Assembly: GCA_004298545.1 (NCBI GenBank)
Contig: SCQX01000185.1
Location: 1-51,821 of the forward strand
Source of the DNA: Candidimonas sp.
GTDB lineage: Bacteria > Pseudomonadota > Gammaproteobacteria > Burkholderiales > Burkholderiaceae_B
DNA: 51,821 nt
Direction: 5' to 3'
Part shown: in pieces, positions 37,998 to 46,253 of the stretch
Numbering within the stretch: the first letter of the stretch is position 1
How the letters are laid out: every line of letters starts with the position of its first letter
Notes under the pieces: model-generated
What the model saw: only the letters and a program-made list of their open reading frames with translations
Told to the model about the DNA's origin: nothing
Database searches by the model: none
Position numbers and translations under genes: made by a program

Positions 37998-39223
37998 CTG
38001 CTGCCCCTTGCGCACAAATCGTGCCACGATACGACCAGACGCCCGTCCGCTGAAAAGTGAAAACGCCCTTCCTGCCACCCCAGCCCGAACAGACTCAACA
38101 CCTCGCTGTAATAGCCGGGCGGCGTTCGCGCCTCGAGCCGCTGCGCCCTGGCGATCTGCGCCTCGGCCAATTCAGACTCTCCTTCGAACAGCAGAAACGG
38201 CACAACCGCCGCGGAGAAGCCGCCATTGCCCGAATTCTCTCCGGGAACGCCGGTGACCGTATTGACCTCTTCCGGCGGAAAACCGTTATTCCCGATGGTC
38301 TCCGCCATGGGGTGATAGAGCCGCAACAGCCGCGACGCCTGCTGATCCTCGCTCGACAGCATGCCAATCCACAGATACACGCGTATGGCGTTGTACGATC
38401 CTTTGGCGTCCACGTCTTCATCAGGGGCGAACTGGCCGGAACCATCAGCGTACCGGTACAACACCCAATCCGGCGCAAATCCGCGTGGCGCCGTCTCCAG
38501 CAAGATACGCAGCGACGAAGCGACGACGGCGGACCACCGCGGCTGGTCCGGAAGCGCCGCCGCGATCCCCCGCAACACCTGGGGCGGGTAGTAACTGGGG
38601 TTCAGACGCCACGTGGACTTGTCGACATGAAAGCCGGCGGTTCCCGGCAGGATCGTCCAGCCCATCCCGGGAAGCTGTGCGGCCTCATTCGACAAAATGC
38701 GTTTGGCAACCAACCGTCCGAGTTCGGTAAACCGGCGCTCGCGCCACAGGCGGCCAGCCTGAAGCAGGCTGTAGGCGATCCACAGATCCGCGTCCGATGC
38801 GGTGTTCTTGTCGAGCACCGCGAATGTGCCGTCGGCCCGCCGCCCCCACAACCAGGCCGGCAGGCGCTGACCAAGCGCGCCATCCGACAGATAGTCCTGC
38901 GTGGCAAGCAGCAGTTGCTCGAACGCCGGACGGTCATTGGCCACGAGGGCGAAGAACAGGCCATAGGCCTGGCCCTCCGACACCGTGCGCGAATCGGCGG
39001 AACCCAAATCCACCACGCGCCCACTGGTGTCGATGAACTTGCGCTTGAACGCATTCCAGCGCGCCCATGGCATGCACGCCAGCTGCGTGCCACCGCCCGC
39101 CACTTGGCTGCCGGAAGCGGCCACCGCTGCGCCGCCACCGCCGAACACGACGACCAAAACCATCCCGGCACAGGCAGCGCGGCAGTGTGATCGCAACTGG
39201 CGAACCAGGAATTGGCGGCGCAT
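37994..39223 (-). CDS. bcsZ: BcsZ, GH8 endo-beta-1,4-glucanase (catalytic base altered)
   Basis: BcsZ (409 residues) is the periplasmic cellulase of the secretion complex. A signal peptide (AACAGMVLVVVFGGGGAAVAA) leads into the GH8 (alpha/alpha)6 barrel: TVSEGQAYGLFFAL holds the general acid E83 (E55 in E. coli), then DADLWIAY, NPSYYPPQV and the C-terminal SEVLSLFGLGW. The segment that in E. coli BcsZ reads SYDAIRVYLW, containing the catalytic base D243, here reads SYNAIRVYLW with N278. The codon is AAC on the minus strand, so this is not a misreading of the translation. The enzyme may be weak, inactive or use another base. It starts 3 bp after bcsB. Confidence 0.92.
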   Translation of the reverse strand: MRRQFLVRQLRSHCRAACAGMVLVVVFGGGGAAVAASGSQVAGGGTQLACMPWARWNAFKRKFIDTSGRVVDLGSADSRTVSEGQAYGLFFALVANDRPAFEQLLLATQDYLSDGALGQRLPAWLWGRRADGTFAVLDKNTASDADLWIAYSLLQAGRLWRERRFTELGRLVAKRILSNEAAQLPGMGWTILPGTAGFHVDKSTWRLNPSYYPPQVLRGIAAALPDQPRWSAVVASSLRILLETAPRGFAPDWVLYRYADGSGQFAPDEDVDAKGSYNAIRVYLWIGMLSSEDQQASRLLRLYHPMAETIGNNGFPPEEVNTVTGVPGENSGNGGFSAAVVPFLLFEGESELAEAQIARAQRLEARTPPGYYSEVLSLFGLGWQEGRFHFSADGRLVVSWHDLCARGSR

Positions 39224-39226
39224 GGC

Positions 39227-41605
39227 TCAGCCTCCGCGCCGACGCGCGGCGATCGACTGGAACCCGACGAACAGCCCCATGGCAACCAGAATGCCGGCAA
39301 GGACACTGAACACGGCCAGCAGCAGTGGGTGGGCCGCCGCCACCATCCAGACGCGCGCATACCACGGCAAATGACCGACGGTGTATTGCGGCCCGATCCG
39401 CATGGACTGCACCTCACGGTCGCGAACGATGGCAACGTCGCCATCGATGAAACCGCTGGCGCCAGAGTCCGCGAGCACCCGCGAGACATTACGCAGGCTG
39501 GTCGCGTCGGTGCCAATCAGCGCCACGACGCTGCGCGCGGCGTCAAAAGGCGATTGCATCCCCACGATCGCCCCCAGGCCGCCATGCTGATCGAGCGTGA
39601 CCGTGCGCTCGCGCGGCGCCCCGGATGCCCCGGCGCGGCGCTCGACCAGGCTGACCGTGTACGCCTCGGACCCCGCAGGCGCGGAGGCGACACGCTGGTC
39701 GCGCTGTCCATCGCGCTGGCTCGGGCCGGGCCCCGCATGCGCCGCGGCGGTTTTGGCAATGCGCAGCGGCGCCACCCCATTCCACCCCTTCAGCAACGCG
39801 GCCGTGTCGCCACTGCCGATGACGATCAAATCCTTGTCCAGCGGCGCCCTGACCTGGCTCGCACGCACGATGCCGAACCGCAGCGCCGGCAGCCCCGTCC
39901 AGTCGCCCATGTGGCCCAGAACCTCCAGCATCGTTTCAACGTCGGTCGCATCGGGGTGGTCGGGCAGGACCACATCCGTGTCCGCCAGATCGGCCAGCCG
40001 CGTGTACGGGTATCCACTATTGGCGAAGAACGCGAGATTGGGCATCACCGCATAGTGGCCGAGTCCGCTGAAGTCGATCGTGGAATCGGGGTCTATCGCG
40101 GCGCGCGCACGGTTGACGCCAGCCCCGCCGCAAACACCGCTACGCTGCGACTCGAGGGAGAACCTGAGTTCCATCTCGTTGGCCGACCCCACTCGAAACG
40201 ACGGAATGTCGATGAAACTGCTCACGCCCGAACCACTGTCCGTCAAGAGCGGCAACCGGAGCGTTCCGATCACGGGATCGCTCTTCTGGGGGGAGCGCGG
40301 ACTCAACCGATAGGATTTGACCAGCAGGCTGTTGATGTCGACGCTGAGCATCGAATCATTGACCACCGACGGCGCCGTGTAGCGATACTTCAGGTCCAGC
40401 GGTATGCCACGCCCCGACCACTCGAACAAGTCGGCCGGTACCGGCATCTTGATGCGGATCGGGTCGGGCGCGCTGCCCGAAACCTGCAATTGCGCGGGGT
40501 CGTCGACCAGATCCTTGAATTTCACCGGACCATCCATGGACACCCACTTCGGGGCGTCATACGGCTTGCGGGGCGGGCCGATGTCGACCCGGCCAACCTG
40601 CGCGCTGGCGCCGGAAAGCACCATCTGCCCCAACACGAGCCCGTACACCGCGTTCCGGACTTCCGCGTCGTTGCGTCCCAGTATCAATAGAACCTTTCTG
40701 TCGGGCGCGGCTGGATTGGTCCGCACCATGATGGTGGGCCCCTGGATCGGCCCGATCTTCAGAGAAGCCGGCAGGCTGGCCGGCGTGCCCAACAGCACCA
40801 CGTTGTTCGACGTGGGGAAACCGGTGGCCACCGGAAACCGGGCGCCGCGATAACCCGCCAACTTCCCGAACCATGACGCCAATATGCCCGCGCTACGCAG
40901 CAATTCATCATCGGGGGCGCCACCCAGCATGAACGGCAACACCAGGCGCGTATTGTCGTGTTCGTCGAAAAATGGCGCCGGCAGCAATGCCAGATCGTCA
41001 GCCAGCGCCACGGGCCTTTCGTCGATGGCGAGCAGGCTCGACGGGCTGATGTCCGCCCATATCGCCGTATTGGCCGGATCTTCGCAATGATCCATGGTGT
41101 AATGGCCAACCAGCTGCAACGCGATTTGATTGAATCCGGTGAACAGGCGCGGGTCCAGCGCAACATCGACTGTGCTGACTTTTCCGGCATCGTCGGCGGC
41201 CTGCTGGCGCAGCGGAATCGACGCGACGACCTGCTGATTGAACAGCACGCGAATCTGCGAAACCGACGGCAGCAACGCCGGAGAATAGGTGTAGACGAGA
41301 TGCAGGCTCGCCCGTGTGACGACGCGGTCTAGCCGAATGCCCAGGCCAATCACGCCGGTGTCGCGGGTTCCCGTCAACTGTATGGGCCGAAACGCGCCAA
41401 GCCGGGAGAACGGCAAGCGTACTGCGATCGCGGGCTCTGGCGCCGGGGACGCATCCGACACCGCGCGCGTAGCGGCTGCCGGAGATTGGCTCGGAAGCGC
41501 CCGCCCGCGCGCCGTAGGCAACGCCGCGGCCATCGCCAGCGCCACACAGGCGCAAATGGCGAAACGCCGTGGGCGCGGCGTATGGAATCGATCTGACGGT
41601 GCCAT
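39227..41605 (-). CDS. bcsB: BcsB, periplasmic cellulose-binding subunit of the synthase
   Basis: BcsB (792 residues; E. coli 779) stabilises BcsA and guides the nascent glucan into the periplasm. A signal peptide (RRFAICACVALAMAAALPTA) precedes two repeats of carbohydrate-binding and ferredoxin-like domains. A C-terminal transmembrane anchor (HPLLLAVFSVLAGILVAMGL) follows an amphipathic helix and ends in a basic RRRGG. Conserved features include LDRVVTRASLHLVYTYSP, VRVDIGPPRKPYD and GVCGGAGVNRARAAIDPDST. It is the first gene of the cellulose operon, preceded by AAAGAG and the long non-coding region. Confidence 0.93.
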   Translation of the reverse strand: MAPSDRFHTPRPRRFAICACVALAMAAALPTARGRALPSQSPAAATRAVSDASPAPEPAIAVRLPFSRLGAFRPIQLTGTRDTGVIGLGIRLDRVVTRASLHLVYTYSPALLPSVSQIRVLFNQQVVASIPLRQQAADDAGKVSTVDVALDPRLFTGFNQIALQLVGHYTMDHCEDPANTAIWADISPSSLLAIDERPVALADDLALLPAPFFDEHDNTRLVLPFMLGGAPDDELLRSAGILASWFGKLAGYRGARFPVATGFPTSNNVVLLGTPASLPASLKIGPIQGPTIMVRTNPAAPDRKVLLILGRNDAEVRNAVYGLVLGQMVLSGASAQVGRVDIGPPRKPYDAPKWVSMDGPVKFKDLVDDPAQLQVSGSAPDPIRIKMPVPADLFEWSGRGIPLDLKYRYTAPSVVNDSMLSVDINSLLVKSYRLSPRSPQKSDPVIGTLRLPLLTDSGSGVSSFIDIPSFRVGSANEMELRFSLESQRSGVCGGAGVNRARAAIDPDSTIDFSGLGHYAVMPNLAFFANSGYPYTRLADLADTDVVLPDHPDATDVETMLEVLGHMGDWTGLPALRFGIVRASQVRAPLDKDLIVIGSGDTAALLKGWNGVAPLRIAKTAAAHAGPGPSQRDGQRDQRVASAPAGSEAYTVSLVERRAGASGAPRERTVTLDQHGGLGAIVGMQSPFDAARSVVALIGTDATSLRNVSRVLADSGASGFIDGDVAIVRDREVQSMRIGPQYTVGHLPWYARVWMVAAAHPLLLAVFSVLAGILVAMGLFVGFQSIAARRRGG

Positions 41606-41891
41606 CGAAACTCTTTGTTGGAACGTGCCGCGTCATGTCAATCGGCGCCACGACACCGGTGCTCGACACGACTCGACGATCGCAGCGCCGACGTTGACGC
41701 CACCTCGAAAAATCAAAATAAATGCCCTCCGACCAAGTCGCCCGAAGCCGATGCGGCTCCCGCACCAATTCCCGGCGCCACGAGACACCCGCCTGGAAGG
41801 CAGTACCCGGGTGAAATCGATCGGAGGGTCCACGGACACGCGCGAGTCGGTTCAATACCCCCGCGGGCGCGCGTTTACATTTCGCAGCAGC

Positions 41892-41920
41892 ATTATGTGC
41901 AAAATATTACAAAACACAAA
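41892..41920 (-). promoter_or_regulatory. Possible promoter for the cellulose operon
   Basis: On the minus strand TTTGTG, 17 bp, then CATAAT (five of six matches to the -10 consensus), inside the most AT-rich island. It would give a leader of about 280 nt for bcsB. Confidence 0.3.
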
Positions 41921-42237
41921 GATGGATTATTTGACTAGACCGAATGGCCGATAGCGTAATACGGATGGCCCATCGCTTTCGCACCGACACCATGCAATGG
42001 CGCACTGCTTCCATCTTCGCTCGGCCAAGATCGGTCATCCTCGCCTAATTCACAATTATTGATGTGGATTATCCGATCTCTGGGCAACCGGCGCGCACCG
42101 GCCACGCGTTCCGCCCATCCGCTTGCGACACGCGGTTGACGACAACGCGCGAACCGGCCCGGATTCCCTCTCGGGCTGTCTCATAAATACGACGTGCACC
42201 ACAACCCACAATCAATACGGCACGCGCGGCGAGACTC

Positions 42238-42257
42238 GCCAGGCAGGGGTTCCTGGC
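42238..42257. repeat. 6-bp inverted repeat (GCCAGG/CCTGGC)
   Basis: A perfect stem with an 8-base loop, 131 bp beyond the stop of the small membrane protein gene. It could end that transcript, but no T-tract follows. Confidence 0.3.
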
Positions 42258-42387
42258 AACGTTCGTGGGGCCTAAGCCGCCTTCGGGCGATCGGCTGATG
42301 CGATATTGTAAATAAATGCTACTAATTACGAATCAACCGACAACTGCTGCGAATCGGGAAGCGTTTCAGGCCATTCGCCAGCGCCGC

Positions 42388-42537
42388 TCAAGATTCCTTG
42401 TCACGGTTGATGCGTTTGAGTTCCACAAGGATCAAGTCGAGTCTCTTCTTGATGCCGAACACCGCAAACGGCAGCACGATCCATAGAATGGCAACTATGA
42501 TGGCAACCACGACGAACAACCCGTAGATGTCCCTCAT
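42388..42537 (-). CDS. Small single-helix membrane protein, 49 residues
   Basis: The product begins MRDIYGLFVVVAIIVAILWI, has one strong membrane helix (about 6-30), then a charged tail (KKRLDLILVELKRINRDKES) likely to form an amphipathic helix in the cytoplasm. GGGGAAG sits 3 nt before the ATG at 42537, which picks this start over a longer in-frame one. I do not recognise the family. It is flanked by long non-coding regions, so it is probably a single-gene unit. Confidence 0.6.
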   Translation of the reverse strand: MRDIYGLFVVVAIIVAILWIVLPFAVFGIKKRLDLILVELKRINRDKES

Positions 42538-42689
42538 GTCTTCCCCCAAATTCAGTGAATTCTCTCGTGCCAGCTGACCGAGCCACCACTGATTCCTCGA
42601 ACCGGGAGACACCAGCGGCACCGCGCGGGCACACCACTTCCCAACATCAAAATTTTAATCGCGTCTCAGGTTCCGCAGGCATCCGGCAA

Positions 42690-42720
42690 ACGCGGCGTCG
42701 AAAAAAACATGACGCCGCGT
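42690..42720. promoter_or_regulatory. Perfect 10-bp inverted repeat, possible operator or RNA hairpin
   Basis: ACGCGGCGTC and GACGCCGCGT flank an 11-base spacer containing A7. The arms match without error. It lies 153 bp upstream of the small membrane protein gene (minus) and 269 bp upstream of the cytochrome gene (plus), so either could be its target. Confidence 0.45.
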
Positions 42721-42734
42721 ACCTCGGACTTCCA

Positions 42735-42761
42735 CCGGGCAATTGCACATCATGCGCCCGG
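42735..42761. repeat. Inverted repeat CCGGGC/GCCCGG
   Basis: A 6-bp stem with a 15-base loop that includes GCAATTGC, 14 bp after the preceding inverted repeat. Together they could fold as tandem hairpins in a leader transcript. Confidence 0.3.
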
Positions 42762-42989
42762 CACACCGCCTCCCGGGCTCCAACAAGAGGGATACCCCGC
42801 GTGAGCTTCAAAGCCTCTCCGGGTCTTACGCTACATCAACAACAATAGACGTGAGCGTTGTATTGCGAACCGGCCTGAATTACCGTTATTGGCTTGGGAG
42901 CGGGAAACTACGCGTCCTTGCCGCGATACAGCACAACGTTTCCGATACAACGACAGACTGCGGCGGCATGCGCGAAGGAACGGTACGCC

Positions 42990-43718
42990 ATGCAACCCTC
43001 TATATTCTCGATCACGGGTTTCGCCAGGCCCGGCACGAGTCCTGGCCACTCACTCGACCGCCACCGGCAAAGCCGCTGTCCCAATACCGGCGCGGGCCGC
43101 ATCCACCGCTACCGGCTGTTCGCCCTTTCGGTGGCGCTTGCGCTGGCAACCACTCGAGCCGTCAGCGCCGCTCCACCCGCGAAAGCCTCGAATGCCAGCG
43201 TCGAATACGCGACGCAACTCACACCGATCTACAGCGACGCATCGCTGTCACAACAAATCGGAACGCTCTCCCCCAGCAGTGAACTGCATCTTCAGGCCGA
43301 TATCACCCCATCGGCGGCCGAACCGTTCTCCATCGACGGCTGGTTTCAGCAGGGAAACGAGCAATCGCTCTTCCTCGACAAGGGTAAACGCATCGTCGTC
43401 GCGGCACTGTCACGCCCGCCCAAAGGCTATGAAAAGCTGGGTGAGGCGAAGGACGACTACGACAACGTCTGGGTACACGCGCGCCTCAACGCCTACGTGA
43501 ATCCGCAATCGCTGACGGGCGACCAGGCAACCGTGTGGCAACACGCCGCGACCCTGTATCAGGCACGGTGCAGCGCCTGCCACGCCGTGCATAAACCGGC
43601 GGAATTCACGGCGAACCAATGGCCGGGCATTCTCAGCATCATGGCCAGGAACGCCGCGCTGAGACCCGACGAACTGGCGTTGATCACCGAATATCTCCAG
43701 ACGCATGCCAAACCCTGA
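42990..43718 (+). CDS. Periplasmic monohaem cytochrome c, TorC C-terminal-domain type
   Basis: This 242-residue protein has a hydrophobic signal-like core only at about residues 53-70 (RLFALSVALALATTRAVSA), after an unusually long polar N-terminus. A beta-rich domain follows (LTPIYSDASLSQQIGTLSPS to VNPQSLTGDQ), then one haem site C194-S-A-C197-H198 within ATLYQARCSACHAVHKPAEF. TANQWPGILSIMARNAAL is the hallmark of the C-terminal haem domain of TorC/TorY, the electron donor of TorA. The tetrahaem NapC-like part of TorC is missing. AAGGAA is 10 nt before the ATG. The next gene starts 11 bp after its stop, so the two probably form one operon. Confidence 0.8.
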   Translation: MQPSIFSITGFARPGTSPGHSLDRHRQSRCPNTGAGRIHRYRLFALSVALALATTRAVSAAPPAKASNASVEYATQLTPIYSDASLSQQIGTLSPSSELHLQADITPSAAEPFSIDGWFQQGNEQSLFLDKGKRIVVAALSRPPKGYEKLGEAKDDYDNVWVHARLNAYVNPQSLTGDQATVWQHAATLYQARCSACHAVHKPAEFTANQWPGILSIMARNAALRPDELALITEYLQTHAKP

Positions 43719-43729
43719 GGAGCACAACC

Positions 43730-46204
43730 ATGGAACCCCACTCTGTTTCAATGCAATCCGCATCCACGTCAGCCAACCGTACCGGCGACGGTTCAACCAA
43801 CATCTCGCGCCGCCGCTTCATGGAAGCAGCCGGCGTTGCCGCCGGCGCACTCGCGGTACCCACCGTGGCTTTCGGCGAAGGCGGTGAAAAAACCATTTTG
43901 ACCGCCACGCACTGGGGCATGGTGCGCGCGGTCGTCCAGTCCGGACGGCTGCTGCGCGTCGAGCCCTTTGAAAAAGACCCTCATCCCACGAAAATGCTGA
44001 CGGCGTTTCACAGCCGGGTTTATTCACCCACGCGCATCGCGCATCCCGCGGTGCGCAAAGGCTTCCTCGACAAGTCCACACGCGGCGATACCGCGCGCCG
44101 AGGCGCCGACGCGTTCGTTCGGGTCAGCTGGAACGAGGCGCTGGATCTCGTCGCCGACGAACTGCGTCGCGTCAAGCGGCAATATGGCAACGGCGCATTC
44201 TTTCCGGGATCGGCGGACTGGCAGTCGGCCGGAATCCTGCACAGCGCGTCGGCCCTGACGCGGCGGCTCCTGGCCCTGCATGGCGGCTTCACCGACTGCT
44301 CGGGCGACCCCAGCATCGCCGCGGCGATGGTGATCGTGCCCCACGTGCTGGGCGATCTCGAAGTCTACGGCCAACAGACCGCGTGGCCCAGTATTCTGGC
44401 CAACGCCAGGAACGTGGTGTTCTGGGGCTGCTGCCCGATCAAAAACAACCAGATCGGCACGCATCCATCGGACCACACCGCCTACGGCGCATTGGCGGCG
44501 TTGCGCGAGAAGTCCGCGCGCAAGGAGATAAACGTCATTTCGATCGATCCGCGCGTGACCGATACCGCCGCGTATACCCACGCCCGGTGGATTTCTCCGC
44601 GCCCGAACACCGACACGGCGCTGATGCTCGCGCTGATGTACGTTCTGTATACGGAGAAGCTGCACGACGCCGACTTCCTGTCCAAATACTGTTTCGGGTT
44701 CGATCGGTTCCTGCCGTATCTGCTGGGTGAAAACGGCGGCGTGCCCAAAACGCCGGCATGGGCATCCGCAATCACCGGCGTTCCGGCCGCGGAAATCGAG
44801 CGCCTGGCCCGCACGCTTGCCGCGGGCCGCACGATACTGATCACCGGCTACGCCATCCAGCGCGCCGATCACGGCGAACAGCCATACTGGGCCCTGATCA
44901 CGCTGGCCGCGATGCTGGGCCAGATCGGTCTGCCCGGCGGCGGCCTGGGTTTCAGCTATCACTACGACAATGGGGGCTCCCTCACCTCGAAGGGACCCGG
45001 CGTCGCGGGTATCTCCGCTGGCGAGAACCCTGTCCAGACGGTGCTGCCATTCGAACGCGTGACCAGCATGCTGCTCAATCCAGGCCAGACATTCAACTAC
45101 AACGGCCAGCGCATGGCGTACCCCGATGTCAAAATGATTTACTGGGCGGGTGGCAACCCGATGACGCACCTCTGGCAGACCGCCAAGGTGATCGAGGCCT
45201 GGCGGCGGCCGGAAACCATTGTCGTGGCGGATCCGTTCTGGACGCCAACTGCGCGTTTCGCCGACATCGTCCTTCCCGCAACGACGACCTTCGAGCGCAA
45301 TGATCTGGAAGTCTGCGGCGCCTACTCGCAAAAGTTTCTGGTCGGCATGCACCAGGCGATCGAACCGGTCGGCGAAGCCCGCAATGATTACGACATCATG
45401 CGCGAGCTGGCCAAGCGTCTGGGGTTTGAAGACAAGTTCACAGAAAACAAGTCGGAGATGGACTGGCTGCGCACATTCTACGAACAGGCCAGGCACACCG
45501 TCGAAGCAATGAACAAAATAAGCATCCCCGATTTCGATAAATTCTGGAACGGCGGCGGCTACGTGGAGTTCCCCATCCCGGATGACGCGAAAAACTACGT
45601 CACCCACGAGGCGTTCCGCAAGAACCCGCAACAGAACCCACTGGGCACCCCGTCGGGGAAGATCGAAATCTACTCGACACCGATTGCCGCCTTCCACTAC
45701 GACGACTGTCCGCCGCACGCAACCTGGATCGAACCCGCCGAGTGGCTCGGCGCTCCTCAGGCAAAGAAATTCCCCATTCACATCGTATCGCCGCATCCAC
45801 AGTTTCGCCTGCACTCGCAGCTCGACAACACGATCCTGCGCAAAGCCTATGAAGTGCGCGACCGCGAACCCATCTGGATCAGCGTCGCCGATGCGAAACG
45901 ACGCGGTATCGCCAAGGGCGACATCGTGCGGGTGTTCAACGATCGCGGCAGCGTGCTGGCCGGGGCGGTGGTCACCGACCGCATCATGACAGGCGTCGCC
46001 ATGCTGCAGGAGGGCGCCTGGTATGATCCGGATCAGCCCGGAAACCCGCAGGCCCTGTGCAAGCACGGGCTCATCAATGTGCTGACGCTGGACAAGGGGA
46101 CGTCCAACCTGGCGCAAGGGAATATTGCGAACACGTGCCTCGTGGAGATCGAGAAATACGACCGACCCGTGCCCGCAATCACGGTGTTCACCGCGCCGGT
46201 TTGA
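43730..46204 (+). CDS. TorA/DMSO-reductase-family periplasmic molybdoenzyme
   Basis: This 824-residue bis-MGD molybdoenzyme probably reduces an S- or N-oxide (TMAO, DMSO, methionine or biotin sulfoxide). The Tat signal ISRRRFMEAAGVAAGALAVP lies at about residues 25-45. No N-terminal Cys cluster is present, so it lacks the [4Fe-4S] centre, as in TorA, TorZ and BisC. The molybdenum ligand is likely S195 in SGDPSIAAAMVIVPHVLGDL, where TorA/DorA have DYSTGA. GDLEVYGQQTAWP, KNNQIGTHPSDH, WAGGNPMTHLWQ and QFRLHSQLDN follow the family order. GAGGAG overlapping the cytochrome stop gives the start. No TorD chaperone is in the window; the exact substrate is open. Confidence 0.88.
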   Translation: MEPHSVSMQSASTSANRTGDGSTNISRRRFMEAAGVAAGALAVPTVAFGEGGEKTILTATHWGMVRAVVQSGRLLRVEPFEKDPHPTKMLTAFHSRVYSPTRIAHPAVRKGFLDKSTRGDTARRGADAFVRVSWNEALDLVADELRRVKRQYGNGAFFPGSADWQSAGILHSASALTRRLLALHGGFTDCSGDPSIAAAMVIVPHVLGDLEVYGQQTAWPSILANARNVVFWGCCPIKNNQIGTHPSDHTAYGALAALREKSARKEINVISIDPRVTDTAAYTHARWISPRPNTDTALMLALMYVLYTEKLHDADFLSKYCFGFDRFLPYLLGENGGVPKTPAWASAITGVPAAEIERLARTLAAGRTILITGYAIQRADHGEQPYWALITLAAMLGQIGLPGGGLGFSYHYDNGGSLTSKGPGVAGISAGENPVQTVLPFERVTSMLLNPGQTFNYNGQRMAYPDVKMIYWAGGNPMTHLWQTAKVIEAWRRPETIVVADPFWTPTARFADIVLPATTTFERNDLEVCGAYSQKFLVGMHQAIEPVGEARNDYDIMRELAKRLGFEDKFTENKSEMDWLRTFYEQARHTVEAMNKISIPDFDKFWNGGGYVEFPIPDDAKNYVTHEAFRKNPQQNPLGTPSGKIEIYSTPIAAFHYDDCPPHATWIEPAEWLGAPQAKKFPIHIVSPHPQFRLHSQLDNTILRKAYEVRDREPIWISVADAKRRGIAKGDIVRVFNDRGSVLAGAVVTDRIMTGVAMLQEGAWYDPDQPGNPQALCKHGLINVLTLDKGTSNLAQGNIANTCLVEIEKYDRPVPAITVFTAPV

Positions 46205-46253
46205 GATCAATGGGCGAAAATCCGGCGCCGCCAACCGGCGAACCGGGAACGCG

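Larger units (their letters stand above)
41606..42387. other. 782-bp non-coding region upstream of the cellulose operon
   Basis: No open frame here has coding character. The stretch is less GC-rich than its surroundings, with AT-rich islands at about 41705-41722, 41878-41935, 42040-42072 and 42300-42335. It also has a GCCAGG/CCTGGC hairpin at 42238-42257 and a compact GC hairpin with a TTCG loop near 42275-42296. Since bcsB starts at its left edge, part of it is presumably a long leader or regulatory region for the cellulose genes. Confidence 0.6.
42538..42989. other. 452-bp non-coding region upstream of the cytochrome-molybdoenzyme operon
   Basis: There is no convincing coding frame. It carries an AT-rich spot (42648-42658) and two closely spaced inverted repeats at 42690-42720 and 42735-42761. 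No clear sigma-70 promoter was found for the downstream operon. Confidence 0.55.

Noticed and set aside
41881-41940. AT-rich segment considered as an insertion-sequence or attachment-site remnant
   Set aside because: No terminal inverted repeats, target duplication or transposase fragment was found around it.
44024-46234. 736-residue open frame antisense to the molybdoenzyme gene
   Set aside because: Antisense frames stay open because of high third-position GC. The plus-strand protein has full family motifs, while this frame is Arg/Gly/His-rich with no recognisable domain.
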